A stretch of 64,000 nucleotides of DNA from Symsagittifera roscoffensis (Eukaryota > Xenacoelomorpha > Acoela > Convolutidae), in assembly GCF_963678635.1 (NCBI RefSeq), contig NC_087062.1:53888473-53952472 (forward strand), in the 5' to 3' direction. Below, in pieces: positions 1-11,690 of this stretch. The first letter of the stretch is position 1. Each line of letters opens with the position of its first letter. Below the pieces are notes generated by a model, which saw nothing but the letters and a program-made list of their open reading frames with translations, had not been told where the DNA came from and searched no databases. Position numbers and translations under genes: made by a program.

Positions 1-1530
1 TAAAGCTTTTTTTTCGATTACTGTTTTGAATTTGGTCTGATATTGATTATCCAAAGTAAGACCGTTTGTTGTTGTATATGCTGCATTTTACCAAAAGAAA
101 AATTGAAGGTGTGACTTTTGGCACTCACATCCTTCTCTCACTACTCGCCAAATGAGCAAATCAAAAAGTTTTCATTTAAAATCTGACGTAGCAAAAGCCT
201 TAATCTTGAAGTCAGCTAATTAACCTACTTAATTTTTTTCAAACTGATTGGTTAATTTTGAAATTTTATGCACATTGATTTTACTTTCATCAAAATATTT
301 TTAAAATAATGATTTCTTTCTAAGTGATTCACTCTGACTGGTTAAAATCGAAAATGATTTTAAAATCTATCAAACGCTTGCTGAACCTGATTGACTGATA
401 TCAAAATTAATGAAAGCTTAAAATTCCGTGGAGAAAGATTGAACTCTGATTGATTGGTGTAGTTAGCTTACCTTAAATGGGCTTAATTTTACTCTTATTA
501 GTTTTTGCTTTTCAAATCATTCGATTATGACAACTAAGTTAAGTATGAAGTACTATACTCATAGAGTAATTTCAGATAAAGTACACCGACTGCTCGTCAC
601 GCTACGTTATTATCGGCCGGAGAGAATCGTGCAATTTCTTAGTCTAATACAGCTCTTAATCGTACTCTTAGATCTCCTAGTCTCAATAGATCTAGTGTAC
701 AACGGTTTGCGCGAGTTAGTTCCAGAATGAGAACAACTGTATCCTAAGTTTTATTCAAATTGTTCTGGTGTTGAAACTACAAGTAATTTCAACACTTTAC
801 AAATAAATAGGTTGTTAGTTTGATGGAGTATGATTGGCTAGTATATAATAATTTATAGAGATAAAATATCATTATAATAACCAATGATAAATACTAGTTT
901 AGATCTGGTTCCACCCATCCGGGGTTTAGAGAGTTTTAGGTTTTCAATGTTCTTTATTGCAGTGGAGGATAGATGGTGGTGTTTTTCTTTAGAGGTTGAG
1001 AGCAAAGTCTTTTTTCTGGTTTGGAAGAAGAGTTGTCATCACGATCGTTTCGGGAGATTGTATCATGGTTCTGATCAGTTGTGATGAGTGTTGATCTGTT
1101 AGATAGGAACATTGCTATTCTCAATCTCGTCTGGGAACGGCATGCAGTTCGGCTTTAGATGCAGTGCCTGGTGACTAGGGTCTGTACGTATACTTGAACA
1201 TCGAGATGGCCATTGTTCTGCTTGCAATGGGTTTCCTTTGCTGCGATGCCGAGTCGTACTTCAAATCCATTGAGTGTAGTGATTGTAGGCAGCATCTCAA
1301 GTGGGTTTTGCCATTCCGTAGTTGGAGTGTGATTGGGTTGTCAAGTTCCTTGCTGCTCGTCTTTGGGCTGTATATTATCTATATATTGCATTGTATTATT
1401 TACATATATAAATCTTTGTTAATCTTGTTTTTTTAGTCATGATCTTGTATTAGTTTTGATCGCAAAAGCGTTATTATTTAGTTCGGTTATTTTATAGAGC
1501 TACTCAAAATTGAGTAACTCCCGTCAAAAA
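1..1530. repeat. 1.5-kb direct repeat, copy 1 (left end cut by window)
   Basis: This segment matches 2003-3521 at high identity, with scattered substitutions and small indels; the offset is about 2.0 kb. Homology stops just after GTCAAAAATA near 1530. Copy 1 continues with TTCGAATAACTG, copy 2 with GTGTCGTGG. Two small + strand frames stay open in both copies. One is about 61 codons (ATG near 545) with a Leu/Ile/Val-rich hydrophobic stretch. The other has its ATG at 1206 and a signal-peptide-like start (MAIVLLAMGFLCCDA). Recent duplication alone could explain this conservation, so I do not call genes. The source of the repeat is unknown. Confidence 0.85.
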
Positions 1531-1767
1531 TATTCGAATAACTGCGACTACAAAATAGTTGACAATGGTTAAAAAATTCTTGAGTGATTTTCAAAACACC
1601 AAAACAAAATATTTGTTCAACATTGCTGTTTTTTTCAAAATTGTTTCAGAAATTTTTCAAATACAAAAATTGAATCCATCAAAAGCTTTTGCACATTCTG
1701 AAACAGACATTCACCGGGCACTAAAATTACGTGATTGGTGAATCAATCAATAGATAATAAACCAATG
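1531..1767. other. Spacer between direct repeats, no gene seen
   Basis: AT-rich sequence present after copy 1 only. The one open frame here (1559-1741, +) has no recognisable features. It ends at the 8-bp target duplication of the foldback element. Confidence 0.5.
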
Positions 1768-1985
1768 GAAACTACGGCTCTTTTTCCTTTTCCCCCCACC
1801 TGCAAATTTTTATATTTGAAGTTACTGTTCACTTTGTCCGATTGTCATGAAAATTGGCATGTAGACTAATTAAGACATGACAAACATATTTGTTCTTCAT
1901 AATTAACCTTGTAAGACCGCTCGTTAGACCATAAAATTCATGTTTGTGTGAGGTGGGGGGGGGAAGGAAAACAAGCCGAAACTAC
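1768..1985. mobile_element. Foldback/MITE-like element with 8-bp target site duplication
   Basis: The octamer GAAACTAC occurs at 1768-1775 and again at 1978-1985. Between them (1776-1977, 202 bp) the ends are imperfect inverted repeats. The left end is GGCTCTTTTTCCTTTTCCCC followed by CCACC; the right end read in reverse complement is GGCTTGTTTTCCTTCCCC followed by more C and CCACC. The interior has no coding capacity. Terminal inverted repeats with an 8-bp duplication indicate a non-autonomous cut-and-paste DNA transposon. An 8-bp duplication is typical of hAT or P superfamilies, but the termini do not let me choose. Confidence 0.7.
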
Positions 1986-2002
1986 TTCAAAAAAATTAAA
2001 CA

Positions 2003-3521
2003 TAAAGCTTTTTTTTCGATTACTGTTTTGAATTTGATGCTGATATCGATTATCCAAAGTAAGACCATTTGTTGTTGTATATGCTGCATTTTACCAAAAG
2101 AAAAATTGAAGGTGTGACTTTTGGCACTCACATCCTTCTCTCACTACTCGTCAAATGAGCAAATCAAAAAGTTTTCATTTAAAATCTGACGTAGCAAAAG
2201 CCTTAATCTTGAAGTCAGCTAATTAACCTACTTAATTTTTTTCAAACTGATGGGTTAATTTTGAAATTTTATGCACGTTGATTTTACTTTCATCAAAATA
2301 TTTTTAAAATAATGATTTTTTTCTAAGTTAAAATCGAAAATGATTTTAAAATCTATCAAACGCTTGCTGAACCTGATTGACTGATATCAAAATTAATGAA
2401 AGCTTAAAATTCCGTGGAGAAAGATTGAACTCTGATTGATTGGCGTAGTTAGCTTACCTTAAATGGGCTTAATTTTACTCTTTTAGTTTTTGCTTTTCAA
2501 ATCATTCGATTAGGACAACTAAGTTAAGTATGAAGTACTATACTCATAGAGTAATTTCAGATAAATTACACCGACTGCTCGTCACGCTACGTTATTATCG
2601 GCCGGAGAGACTCGTGCAATTTCTTAGTCTAATACAGCTCTTAATCGTACTCTTAGATCTCCTAGTTTCAATAGATCTAGTGTACAACGGTTTGCGCGAG
2701 TTAGTTCCAGAATGAGAACAACTGTATCCTAAGTTTTATTCAAATTGTTCTGTTGTTGAAACTACAAGTAGTTTCAACACTTTACAATTAAATAGGTTGT
2801 TAGTTTGATGGAGTATGATTGGCTAGTATATAATAATTTATAGAGATAAAATATCATTATAATAACCAATGATAAAAACTAGTTTAGATCTGGTTCCATT
2901 CCACCCATCCGGGGTTTAGAGAGGTTTAGGTTTTCAATGTTCTTTATTGCAGTGGAGGATAGATGGTGGTGTTTTTCTTTAGAGGTTGCGAGCATATTCT
3001 TTTTTCTGGTTTGGAAGAAGAGTTGTCATCACGATCGTTTCGGGAGATTGTATCATGATTCTGATCAGTTGTGATGAGTGTTGATCTGTTAGATAGGAAC
3101 ATTGCTATTCTAAATCTTGCCTGGGAACGGCATGCAGTTCGGCTTTGGATGCAGTGCCTGGTGACTAGGATCTGTACGTATACTTGAACATCGAGATGGC
3201 CATTGTTCTGCTTGCAATGGGTTTCCTTTGCTGCGATGCCGAGTCGTACTTCCAATCCATTGAGTGTAGTGATTGTAGGCAGCATCTCAGGTGGGTTTTG
3301 CCATTCCGTAGTTGGAGTGTGATTGGGTTGTCAAGTTCCTTGCTGCTCCTCTTTGGGCTGTATATTATCTATATATTGCATTGTATTATTTACATATATA
3401 AATCTTTGTTAATCTTGTTTTTTAGTCATGATCTTGTATTAGTTTTGATCGCAAAAGCGTTATTATTTACTTCGGTTATTTTTAAGAGCTACTCAAAGTT
3501 GACTAACTCCCGTCAAAAATA
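2003..3521. repeat. 1.5-kb direct repeat, copy 2
   Basis: Second copy of the repeat at 1-1530, beginning with AAAGC and a T-run at about 2004. The two small + strand frames recur (ATG at 2530; ATG near 3196). The second runs on to 3522 because a frame-altering indel removed the stop present in copy 1. A 113-codon frame is open on the - strand at 2944-3285. None resembles a family I know. The right end of homology falls where a different sequence begins with TG at 3523. Confidence 0.85.
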
Positions 3522-4548
3522 GTGTCGTGGTTGTCACAAAGCGTGGATGTAACACGGTGGGTGAGGCCGGCTATAGAGCATGATCAGGACGTCCTCTTCT
3601 GGTAGGTTAGGCCAGAAGTGAGGGTATAATTTCGTGCTCTCTTTTTGGAGGGTCCTGTTTTAATTCAATTTTTCATGCTATTTTTTATCATTAGTGCTTT
3701 CTTTCGTTTTCTTAAATATGTATTTTTCTCTAAAATTAAATTGTTTGTTTTGGGTTCGTCTTTTGACTTTTTAGTGTTTTGTTCTTTTGTGATCAGACTT
3801 GAAAGTAGTCTTCGAAAGAATAATTTATCTAGTTCTAAGCTAGTGTTAGTCCAGTTTGGGTACCGTGGATATTCTTTTATTGGTCATGCTGTTAGGTTGT
3901 GGTTTGCGGTGTTTAGTAAGCTTGCGTTGACTAGTTTGGATTATTATATAATTCCTTTCCAACCAGGTTAAAGGAAAGTTTGAAACATGTTATAACTTGT
4001 TAGAGTTGTTATCAGTGAAAGTTAACACTCAAATTCATTATTTTAAACCATTATTCGTGGGCGAGCTGTGCGATTGTGGATAGAAGCGTCTTATAAAGCG
4101 GTTAGTGTTATTTTAACTTGTAGGCAGTTTTCATTACTAACTACTTTTGAAATTATAATTTTAATGCTTGATTTGGGGGTTGAAATTATCAATTTATTTT
4201 CAATTGTGAGAATATTTACTGCATGGGGAAAAAGAATTTATATATTAACTTATAGCTTAGTACGGGAGAACTTTACTGCTTCATTTATTGAATGGTTAAT
4301 ACAAATTTATGATTCCAGAAAAATGTTTTCTGTTTTTTATTTCGTTTTTCTTTTTTGTAGATGATTGATGATCGTGCTTGTGAAGGTTATAGAAAAAGGG
4401 AAACATTTATAAAGAATAGTTAGTTTTGTCCGAATTTATTAGTAAATTATTTAATTCAAATTACCTATTCGTCGGTGAAGAATCCGTGGGGGAAAACGTC
4501 GTCGATGATCTCTGATGATGTTAGTAATCTAGCTAAAAAACGGATGAT
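3522..4548. other. No gene recognised; possible LTR-end sequence at left
   Basis: The first ~130 bases are less AT-rich than their surroundings and begin at TGTCGTGGTTGTCAC, exactly where homology to direct-repeat copy 1 is lost. Read on the - strand this would end in CA, as an LTR would, and it lies beyond the 3' side of the retroelement relic. I found no second copy, so an LTR is only a suggestion. Two + strand frames (3645-3971 and 4068-4364) are hydrophobic AT-rich translations without recognisable domains. Confidence 0.3.
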
Positions 4549-5167
4549 TTAATTAGTCTGAAGAGGTGGCCAAAGGATTTTGAGTGCTTTAATGATGTTG
4601 TGCTCTTCAGTGCTAGGTGAGAGATCATAAGGTGTGTTTTGAATGAGGTTATAAAGTTTATGATTATATCTGGTGTTATGGATGAATTCTAGGATCGGGA
4701 TTTCAACGGGCTGTAGGAACTCGTGTGGGACTATTAGTGGTCGGGATTCGTCTACGTTGAAGATTTTAGTTAAGGGACACAATGTACACATCTGGATGAT
4801 GGGATCATAATTTTGGAGGATGCCTTGTAGGTTAGTATCTTTAATACAATAAGTGAAGTTAAGGAAAAATGGTGAGGTATATTTGGAGTTGATGTATTGA
4901 TATCTGTGGTAAATTTGTCTTGCTGGTGTATTTTGAGTGTAATGATGTTTGATAAATTTATAGTAGGTGTATTCGGAACATGAAGTCGTATGAACAGTGC
5001 AAATCACGTTCTTTGGGTGTACGGAAATGAAAGGTTACTGAAAAGTGGTTAAATTTAATAAAGTATGAATCATAAGCTTGAATATCACGAATTGCTGTTG
5101 AAATAACTTGGTCGTGTTTTTTATCTAGGGTGTTGAGGGTGAAATAATATGGTGTTCTAATGAACAA
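4549..5167 (-). pseudogene. Unidentified retroelement-associated ORF remnant with CxxC
   Basis: Two overlapping - strand frames (5167-4958 and 5007-4549, the latter 152 codons) look like parts of one reading frame split by a frameshift. The 152-codon frame has no ATG start. It has a CTLC motif, many aromatic and Asn residues, and potential N-glycosylation sites. It lies 3' of the integrase and env-like region in the same orientation, so it probably belongs to the same relic, perhaps as part of a glycoprotein ectodomain. No family is recognised. Confidence 0.35.
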
Positions 5168-5197
5168 ATATTCTGTAAATTGCGGGTTAGCATATTT

Positions 5198-5253
5198 GTC
5201 GTCATTCAGTGGTCGTCATTCAGTTGTCGTCATTCAGTGGTCGTCATTCAGTG
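5198..5253. repeat. 14-bp tandem repeat, 4 units
   Basis: Unit GTCGTCATTCAGTG begins at 5198, 5212, 5226 and 5240. Degenerate pieces (GTCGTCATTCA, CAGTGGTCGATA) continue to about 5292. It is a short minisatellite within the retroelement relic. Confidence 0.9.
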
Positions 5254-5744
5254 GTCGATATTTGTCGTCATTCATGATCGCAGTGGTCGATAGAATATTC
5301 GTTAGCTTTTGGTGCGGTCAGTTTGGTGAGTGATTGTTGGTATCTTATATGTGTGATTTTTTTTTGGAATTAGTGATGTTGTTAAAAGGTAGAGTTGAGT
5401 GCTGCATTGTTCGTTGTCATGAGGGGTGTTATATAATGGTAGTGATAGTGGATTAGTAAAGTGAAAGCATGATGTCTATGAGAGTGTAGGGTACAATACG
5501 TGCTCATTTACATAATTTGGTGTTTCGTCATTGGGATCTGAATGAAAGTTTGTGTAATGGGGGAAAAAGGGTAAACATATTTGGAGAAATTCTTTTGTGG
5601 TAGTGTGAAGTGGATGATTAACAAAAGTTGTGGATGTTGTGAAAAGTTAGTGTTTGAGGGTTCTGTACTTGTTGTTGAAGTGTGATGAAATTGTCAAGCT
5701 CTTTGGATATTTGCGTATGTACAGAGCTGTTGTTGTCGGAAAGG

Positions 5745-6156
5745 TCACTGGTTAAGGGAAATGTTGGGGTGAAATCGAAGATGGAGTGGAAGGGGGTTCA
5801 ATTTTGATTTGGGAGTGGAGAGGTTGAAAGGGAGGTCGGGAAAACGTAGATGCGCTGGGTTCGGAGTTTTCAAATTCGTGGGGGTTTCAAGATCGGATTT
5901 ATTAAACTGGGAAATAGTGTTGTATACAGTAGTGTTTGAATCCATGCTGAATGAAGTGTTATCATGAGTCAATTGATGTGGGGGGAAAGCAAAAAGTGGG
6001 ATAATGGAGAGGTTGCTTTGAAGGTTGGCTGGGTAGGAAATGGAAATTGAGCGGTGGAGTGATCCAATTTGGCGGCTGATCGTGGGTTAAAAAAATTGTT
6101 CTGAGAACGAAAATTAGTGGTATGTGGTTATTCAATAATTTCTTCGTATGTGTCAT
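5745..6156 (-). pseudogene. Pro/Ser/Asn-rich ORF remnants in retroelement relic
   Basis: Two adjoining - strand frames (6156-5962 and 5972-5745) encode Pro-, Ser-, Thr- and Asn-rich low-complexity peptide with repeated PP and TPxxL-type spacing. They follow the env-like C-terminal region without a gap, so they may be a tail or linker of that ORF after frameshift. Composition is the only evidence and no domain is visible. Confidence 0.3.
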
Positions 6157-8900
6157 CTATGTTAGGTTGTTGGGTTATGATGTGTTGAATTGGGCTTTGT
6201 GGATAGTTAGATCTTGAAGATATGAGGTTTGTCAGAGCTATTGTTCTGAAATTTAGTGGTACGAATGATAGGGGATGGTTATGGTTAGGTTTTTTTAATT
6301 GTGGTGCTGTAGGCGTTGTAGTCGCATTGTTTTGTGAATCGTCAAATGTATTCGGTGTTGTTGATACTTTTGTGTTGTATTTTTTTATTTGAGCGTCTAA
6401 AATCATTTTATTTATCGATGTAGAGATTATTCCAAAAAATTCTGCAAAAATTGTGCGTGCTACGCTTGCTTGTTTGTTTACTTTTGTGGGTATTGCGCAT
6501 ATATTGTAGGTTTTTTTAGTAGAGAGAAAAGAAATCCAAGAAAGTTAAACAATGCGCATAATATAGTCAGTCTTTCTAAGATGTAGTAGGGCCATCCTAG
6601 AAATTCAAGATGTTCGTTTTTCAAATTTACAAAACTAAAAATACTTATTGGTGGTATATCTTGTGGTCTGTATTTTCCGCCAATTAAGTAAATGTAATCT
6701 TTTATATCTTTAAAATGTCCGCTGTAGTCTAGTTCGTAGATGTCTGAATAGCCTGTTGTTTTTGCAAGTTTGCGTAGGTGTTGATCTATGGACTGTCTTT
6801 GTATAGTGTCCTTTTTCGAGAGTAATTCTTGAAACTGTGGTGTTGTATGTGATGTTGAATGTCGGATTTAGAGTATATGCCGATCGATTGTAAATCGATA
6901 TTTGGATTGCGGGCAATGGCTCTAATGCTTTCTGGTGAAAACTTTCTTAGTAGTTGCATAAGGGTAGGTAATGGTGTGAAAAGGTAGTATTTAGTACTTA
7001 TCTTCGTCAGGGTTTAATTTTACTACATTTTGGCTGTTTTCTGATCCACACGGGACTGCTGTATCCCAAAAATAAGTTGTTCGGGAGAGTGTATCAACAA
7101 AATGTAGTTTAATTTTATAGAATATAGAGATTCTTCTATAGCATCTTTTGTCTTCAAAATCATATAGGGGTGATACTTTTTTTTGGTAAAAGTGTAATAC
7201 CATAGTATGTTTCCTTCGTAGTCAATAAACAATTTGATCTATTACCGGATAATAAATATCGTGCATAAGGAATTTAGAACTGCTAGTGCTAGTGATTGTA
7301 GAGTTTGTGTTCTTTCAAGTTCGCATATATGATGTTTCAAGTTCTGTTAAAGACTTTTCTTTAAAATATCTACTAATTGTATAGTCCAAATTCATGTCTA
7401 GGTGTATGTCATAGTGAATTGCGCCAAAATGAGTGTTATTCATTAGTGATAGTTCTTGTAAATGTGTACTATCTTTGTCTTGTAGTTTTATTTTTCCACC
7501 AATGTTTCCTGAGTTTTTAAGAGGTTTACTGAGGTGTCTGAATTTTGGTCACTGGTTGAGTGATGCGTTGCCATTGTATGTATGATTAATTTTCCTGTAT
7601 TCATAACAAAACCTTGTTCGTATTTAACAAGAATTGCTGATTACTGTGTCTTATAAAGTGGTTTGGTGTATTTACGAGCAAGTTTTGTTTCTGGGTAAAC
7701 TTGGAAGAGAGTCAAATTATTTTCTTTATTATGAATGTTTTTAAATTTAAAATTATAGTGTCTGAGTTGATTGGGGTTTACATGGTGAAATTTTATCATT
7801 CTATTGTGTATTTTTGCTACGTGAAATGTGATACAAGTGTCTTCAGCGAACCAAACAACTGTTACTTGTGTTCGTGTAGTAAGATCGCAGTATCCTTGAT
7901 CGTTTTTGCAAAAGAGTCTGATTACTTGATAATTTATAGTGTCGTCTTCTAAATTTCGAGTTCATTGTACTTTTTCAATTTGTTTTTTTCCAATCAAAAA
8001 ACACTTTTTCTTGGTATCCTTTATTTTTAGTGTCTGCTTTGCAATTTGAGGGGTTGTTTACTTCAATGTGTGGTATCCAATTTTATCATGGAGATCTTAA
8101 ATTATACTTCCATGTGCTCCGTGGAATGGAAATTTGACATCTAGTTTTATATGACCTTGGTATCTTTGAAGTTCAGCTTGATGTGCTGAGTCTGAAAAAA
8201 CTTGACAATTTACTAATTTCCTGTTTGTGCCTTTGTTTGATGTGATTTTTAATCGTTCAAGTTCATTTTTACAATCATCAGGGCTGAGATGTAATAGTCT
8301 TTCGATATTAATTTGGTAAAAAGATTCATGATCTGGTCTATTTTTATTTCTGTTTGAGACTTGGGATCAAATTACCTTCATTTCGAAAATGTTGCTGGGA
8401 ATTTGTATCCTGTTAGTGTTGTAGCTCGTGCTTTTGAGTAAAGAGTAGCTCTTATATTTGTTGTTTTGATTAATTGTGGTTCGGATTCGCATTGAGTTAC
8501 TTGGTTTATTGCATATTTATGTAATGTCTTTGTTCATTTTCTTCACGGTCATAGTGTGTGACTAGTACATCCTGGGGTCCTGCTCGATGGGAAGGATAAT
8601 TATGATTGGATTTTGAAAAATTTATAAAGAGAAGGGATTGAAAAATTAGTATCTTTAGAAGATACATGTGTATGATAGTCCTGAGTATGGATTATAGAAA
8701 ATTATAAATCCAAATGTCTTTTTCGTGTATCTGTCGTATTTGTAGATGATTTCTGAGGTAAAAAATGGGGGAGGTAAAGATTGAGCTGTTATATTTGGGG
8801 GAGGGGGCAGGAATAAGGGATGGTAAATTCTTTGTGAATATCTTGTCGGTATTGTAATCTGTTTAGTGCCCAATTGTGTAATCTGTTACTTTCGTGATTT
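6128..8900 (-). pseudogene. Env-like membrane glycoprotein remnant (broken) of LTR retroelement
   Basis: On the - strand this ~2.8-kb stretch holds open segments in different frames, interrupted by stops and frameshifts. The upstream half has Cys, aromatic residues and N-glycosylation-type sites. Next comes a heptad-like polar helix (about 6,830-6,720), then a strongly hydrophobic segment of about 20 residues (around 6,620-6,560), then a polar Thr/Pro/Asn-rich tail ending in acidic residues at 6128. Ectodomain, coiled coil, membrane anchor and tail is the layout of a retroviral-type envelope protein. Its position 3' of integrase on the same strand agrees. There is no recognisable fusion peptide or cleavage site, and no specific env family can be assigned. 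It is not an intact gene. Confidence 0.4.
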
Positions 8901-9124
8901 TGACCAAAAAATGGAGGGGGTGCTACGAATGTATTCCAGTCCAATCGTAGATGTATGTTATTGATTGAAGTTTCTCTATATCTAGCGTCGAGATTTGTAA
9001 AAAAAAATTGTAGAAAATGGTGTTTCTAAAATTTGAGTTAAAGAAGGGGTTGAATGGAGTGAAAGAGTTTCGGTTAGTGACAAAATTGTTTCAGATGAAC
9101 TGTCTATTGGATCATTTACCAAAT

Positions 9125-9641
9125 TTAGTTCACCTGAGTAAAAGCTTGTGTCATCCAAAATGGGAAATGTTTTGTAGTAGCTGGGGGATTAAAAGGATTT
9201 TCTCTCATTTGTTCAGATGTAGGGGTTGAACTTAAATAATCTGATGGGATGTTTGATGTGTTTGGTTGTGATGTAGTCTGGGGAGTATTTGAAATTTGAC
9301 TTGTACTACTGGAAAAGTCTATAGGGTTTGTTATTGATGAATGAGGTATGTTGAATTGAACTCTGGGGGTTTGCAATTTTCTATTTTGTCTTATATGTAT
9401 TATTTGTCTATTTATTTCGAGCGTGTTTTGATTTTGGCTTTGGTGTCTTGTTCTATTAAGATCTTGTTGTAGAGGGGGTATATATTATATACTGGTTCGT
9501 ATTGTCTTTCCTCAAATGTGTATGGATTGTCTTGAAAAGAGATGCGTGTTGATGATTTATTTGTTTGACTATTTGTTGGTGTTGTTGGAGGTTCTTGGGA
9601 TGCTGTTTGCGGGGAGTGGTGTGGGGGTTGTTGATTAGCAA
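9125..9641 (-). pseudogene. Pro/Thr/Gln/His-rich ORF remnants in retroelement relic
   Basis: Frames at 9641-9456 (Gln/His/Asn-rich) and 9376-9125 (Ser/Thr/Pro-rich, with PQTTSQP and STPTSEQ) lie between a hydrophobic frame at about 10 kb and the env-like region. They resemble the Pro-rich stretch at 5.7-6.2 kb in composition but not in obvious sequence. They could be a cytoplasmic tail, a gag-like linker or a mucin-like stalk. No domain supports any of these. Confidence 0.3.
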
Positions 9642-9808
9642 TTTTGGAAAATTGTTTTAGAGATTATTTGTTTATGAAGAAGTTTTATGTTTATTATAAT
9701 ATTCTTCACTGAAAAGGATTAAAAGTATCATTGCTTATGCCAACGTTACAATAGCCTTTTTTATACATTTGCATACTGTCATTATCAAGGATCATGGATT
9801 AACAAGTT

Positions 9809-10072
9809 CTACTGAATAGATGTTGGAACATTTAGATAGTTATTTGAAATATCGTACCCGAGGAGGTGGTCAAGGATTTTGGAAAAATTAACGTAGGTTT
9901 GGGCTAAGGAGTAGAAAATGGTGAAAAAATTGCAAAAAATTATCAAGAGGAGGATGAATATTTCAAGGATATCGGATACTAAAATTATACAAAGTTTGAA
10001 AAATTTTGAAAGGAATGAAAAAAGGTTTGAAAGAATATTTTGAAAACTGTTGACTGTTCGACAAAGAAGCAT
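9809..10072 (-). pseudogene. Hydrophobic ORF remnant, probable membrane segment
   Basis: An 87-codon - strand frame with about 30 consecutive hydrophobic residues (Ile/Leu/Phe-rich) flanked by polar ends, consistent with one or two membrane passes. It precedes the Pro/Thr-rich frames at 9.1-9.6 kb, an order that mirrors the membrane segment and tail at 6.6-5.7 kb. It may be the anchor of another, decayed env-like copy. AT-rich DNA also gives such translations by chance. Confidence 0.25.
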
Positions 10073-10560
10073 TTGAAGGAATGAATTGTTCCGCCGAATT
10101 ATTTAGGCTTTATTTTTTTAGGCTTTATTTTTTGAGTGTGGTCGGATTTTTTATTGGTTTTTTGACAAGTGGGTTGAATTTCGGCAATTTTTGGTGAAGA
10201 GAGGTTCTGAAGACTCCTAAGGGTCTTCCTAGTTTTGTTGTAATATATTGGATGATTGGGGTATCTGAGAGATATTCGTACTTTAGGCTAAATGATCATG
10301 TTCATTTTGTTCTTTAGGCTAATTTAATACTTTTGCTTGAGGGGGTTTTTGGCTCTAAGTGGGACAAAACTGTTGATTTTTGTTCTACTTGTTAGAGAAG
10401 GGTTGTAATAATGAGATTTTGTTTATTTCAGGTGTCAATGTTTAGCGGTTTGCTTATTTTTGATCTTTAGTTATAGTTAGAGATTTGCTTGAAGGTGGTT
10501 ATTTGTCGGCTAAAGAAGTCGTGTCAAAAATGAGGTGATGATTTGGAAAGGGTTCTTATT

Positions 10561-11690
10561 GGCTGAAATTGAACTAGTTTGTTCAAGTGCTTCTCATCAT
10601 GAATTTTGAGAAAAATTTCGCCTAATGAAAAGATCTTTCACGAAGTGAAAGTTGTAATTAATTTTAAAGTGGTTTCTGAAATTCAACTTTCTTTAAAATT
10701 TTAGATTGTGGAATGAATGTTTTATAATCTTTTCGTGGCTGATTTTGAAGACCTGGCTGATTTTCTATGTGGAAATTTTTCTTTTTGTTCTTGTGGTTGA
10801 GTTTTTTTCTGTTTGTGGTATCTTTCTGTTATCTAAATTTTTAGGTAATTGATTGTTAAATTCTTTATTATTTCTTTCTAATGGTTTTTGGATAGAATTC
10901 AAATGAGTAATTTGATTTTGTTTGTCATCGGAGTAATTGTGGGTAACTTTGAGTCCTGTAAAGGAGAATATTTGGCTGAAATTGAACTAGTTTGTTCAAG
11001 TGCTTCTCATCATGAATTTTGAGAAAAAGTTCGTCTAATGAAAAGATCTTTTACGAAGTGAAAGTTGTAATTAATTTTAAAGTGGTTTCTGAAATTCAAC
11101 TTTCGTTAAAATTTTTCATTGTGGAATGAATGTTTTATGATCTTTTCGTGGCTGATTTTGAAGACGTGATGATTTTCTATGTGGAAATTTTTCTTTTTGT
11201 TCTTGTGGTTGAGTTTTTTTTCTGTTTGTGGTATCTTTCTGTTATCTAAATTTTTAGGTAATTGATTGTTAAATTCTTTATTATTTCTTTCTAATGGTTT
11301 TTGGATAGAATTCAAATGAGTAATTTGATTTTGTTTGTCATCGGAGTAATTGTGGGTAACTTTGAGTAATTAATTTTAAAGTGGTTTCTGAAATTCAACT
11401 TTCTTTAAAATTTTTCATTGTGGAATGAATGTTTTATGATCTTTTCGTGGCTGATTTTGAAGTCGTGATGATTTTCTATGTGGATATTTTTCTTTTTGTT
11501 CTTGTAGTTGAATTTTTTCTTTCTGTTTGTGCTATCTTTCTGTTATCTAAATTTTTAGCTAATTGATTGTTAAATTCTTTTTTATTTCTTTCTAATGGTT
11601 TTTGGATAGAATTCAAATGAGTAATTTGATTTTGTTTGTCATCGGAGTAATTGTGGGTAACTTTGAGTCCTGTAAAGGAGTATAATTGGG
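10561..11690. repeat. Tandem repeat of ~300-410 bp, three units, overlapping pol tail
   Basis: GGCTGAAATTGAACTAGTTT starts units at about 10561 and 10974. A third, shorter unit starts near 11367 at AATTAATTTTAAAGTGG. All three share the later part, ending near GTGGGTAACTTTGAGT. On the - strand these units are the 3' continuation of the integrase GPY-type region, so the sequence encoding the extreme C-terminal Pol tail (Lys/Asn-rich, e.g. the 70-codon frame at 11315-11106) appears triplicated. Units 1 and 2 also carry a left part, with GAAAAGATCTTT, that the third lacks. Confidence 0.85.

Noticed and set aside
3645..4364. Two + strand ORFs (108 and 98 codons)
   Set aside because: Hydrophobic AT-rich translations, opposite to the retroelement strand, with no recognisable domain.
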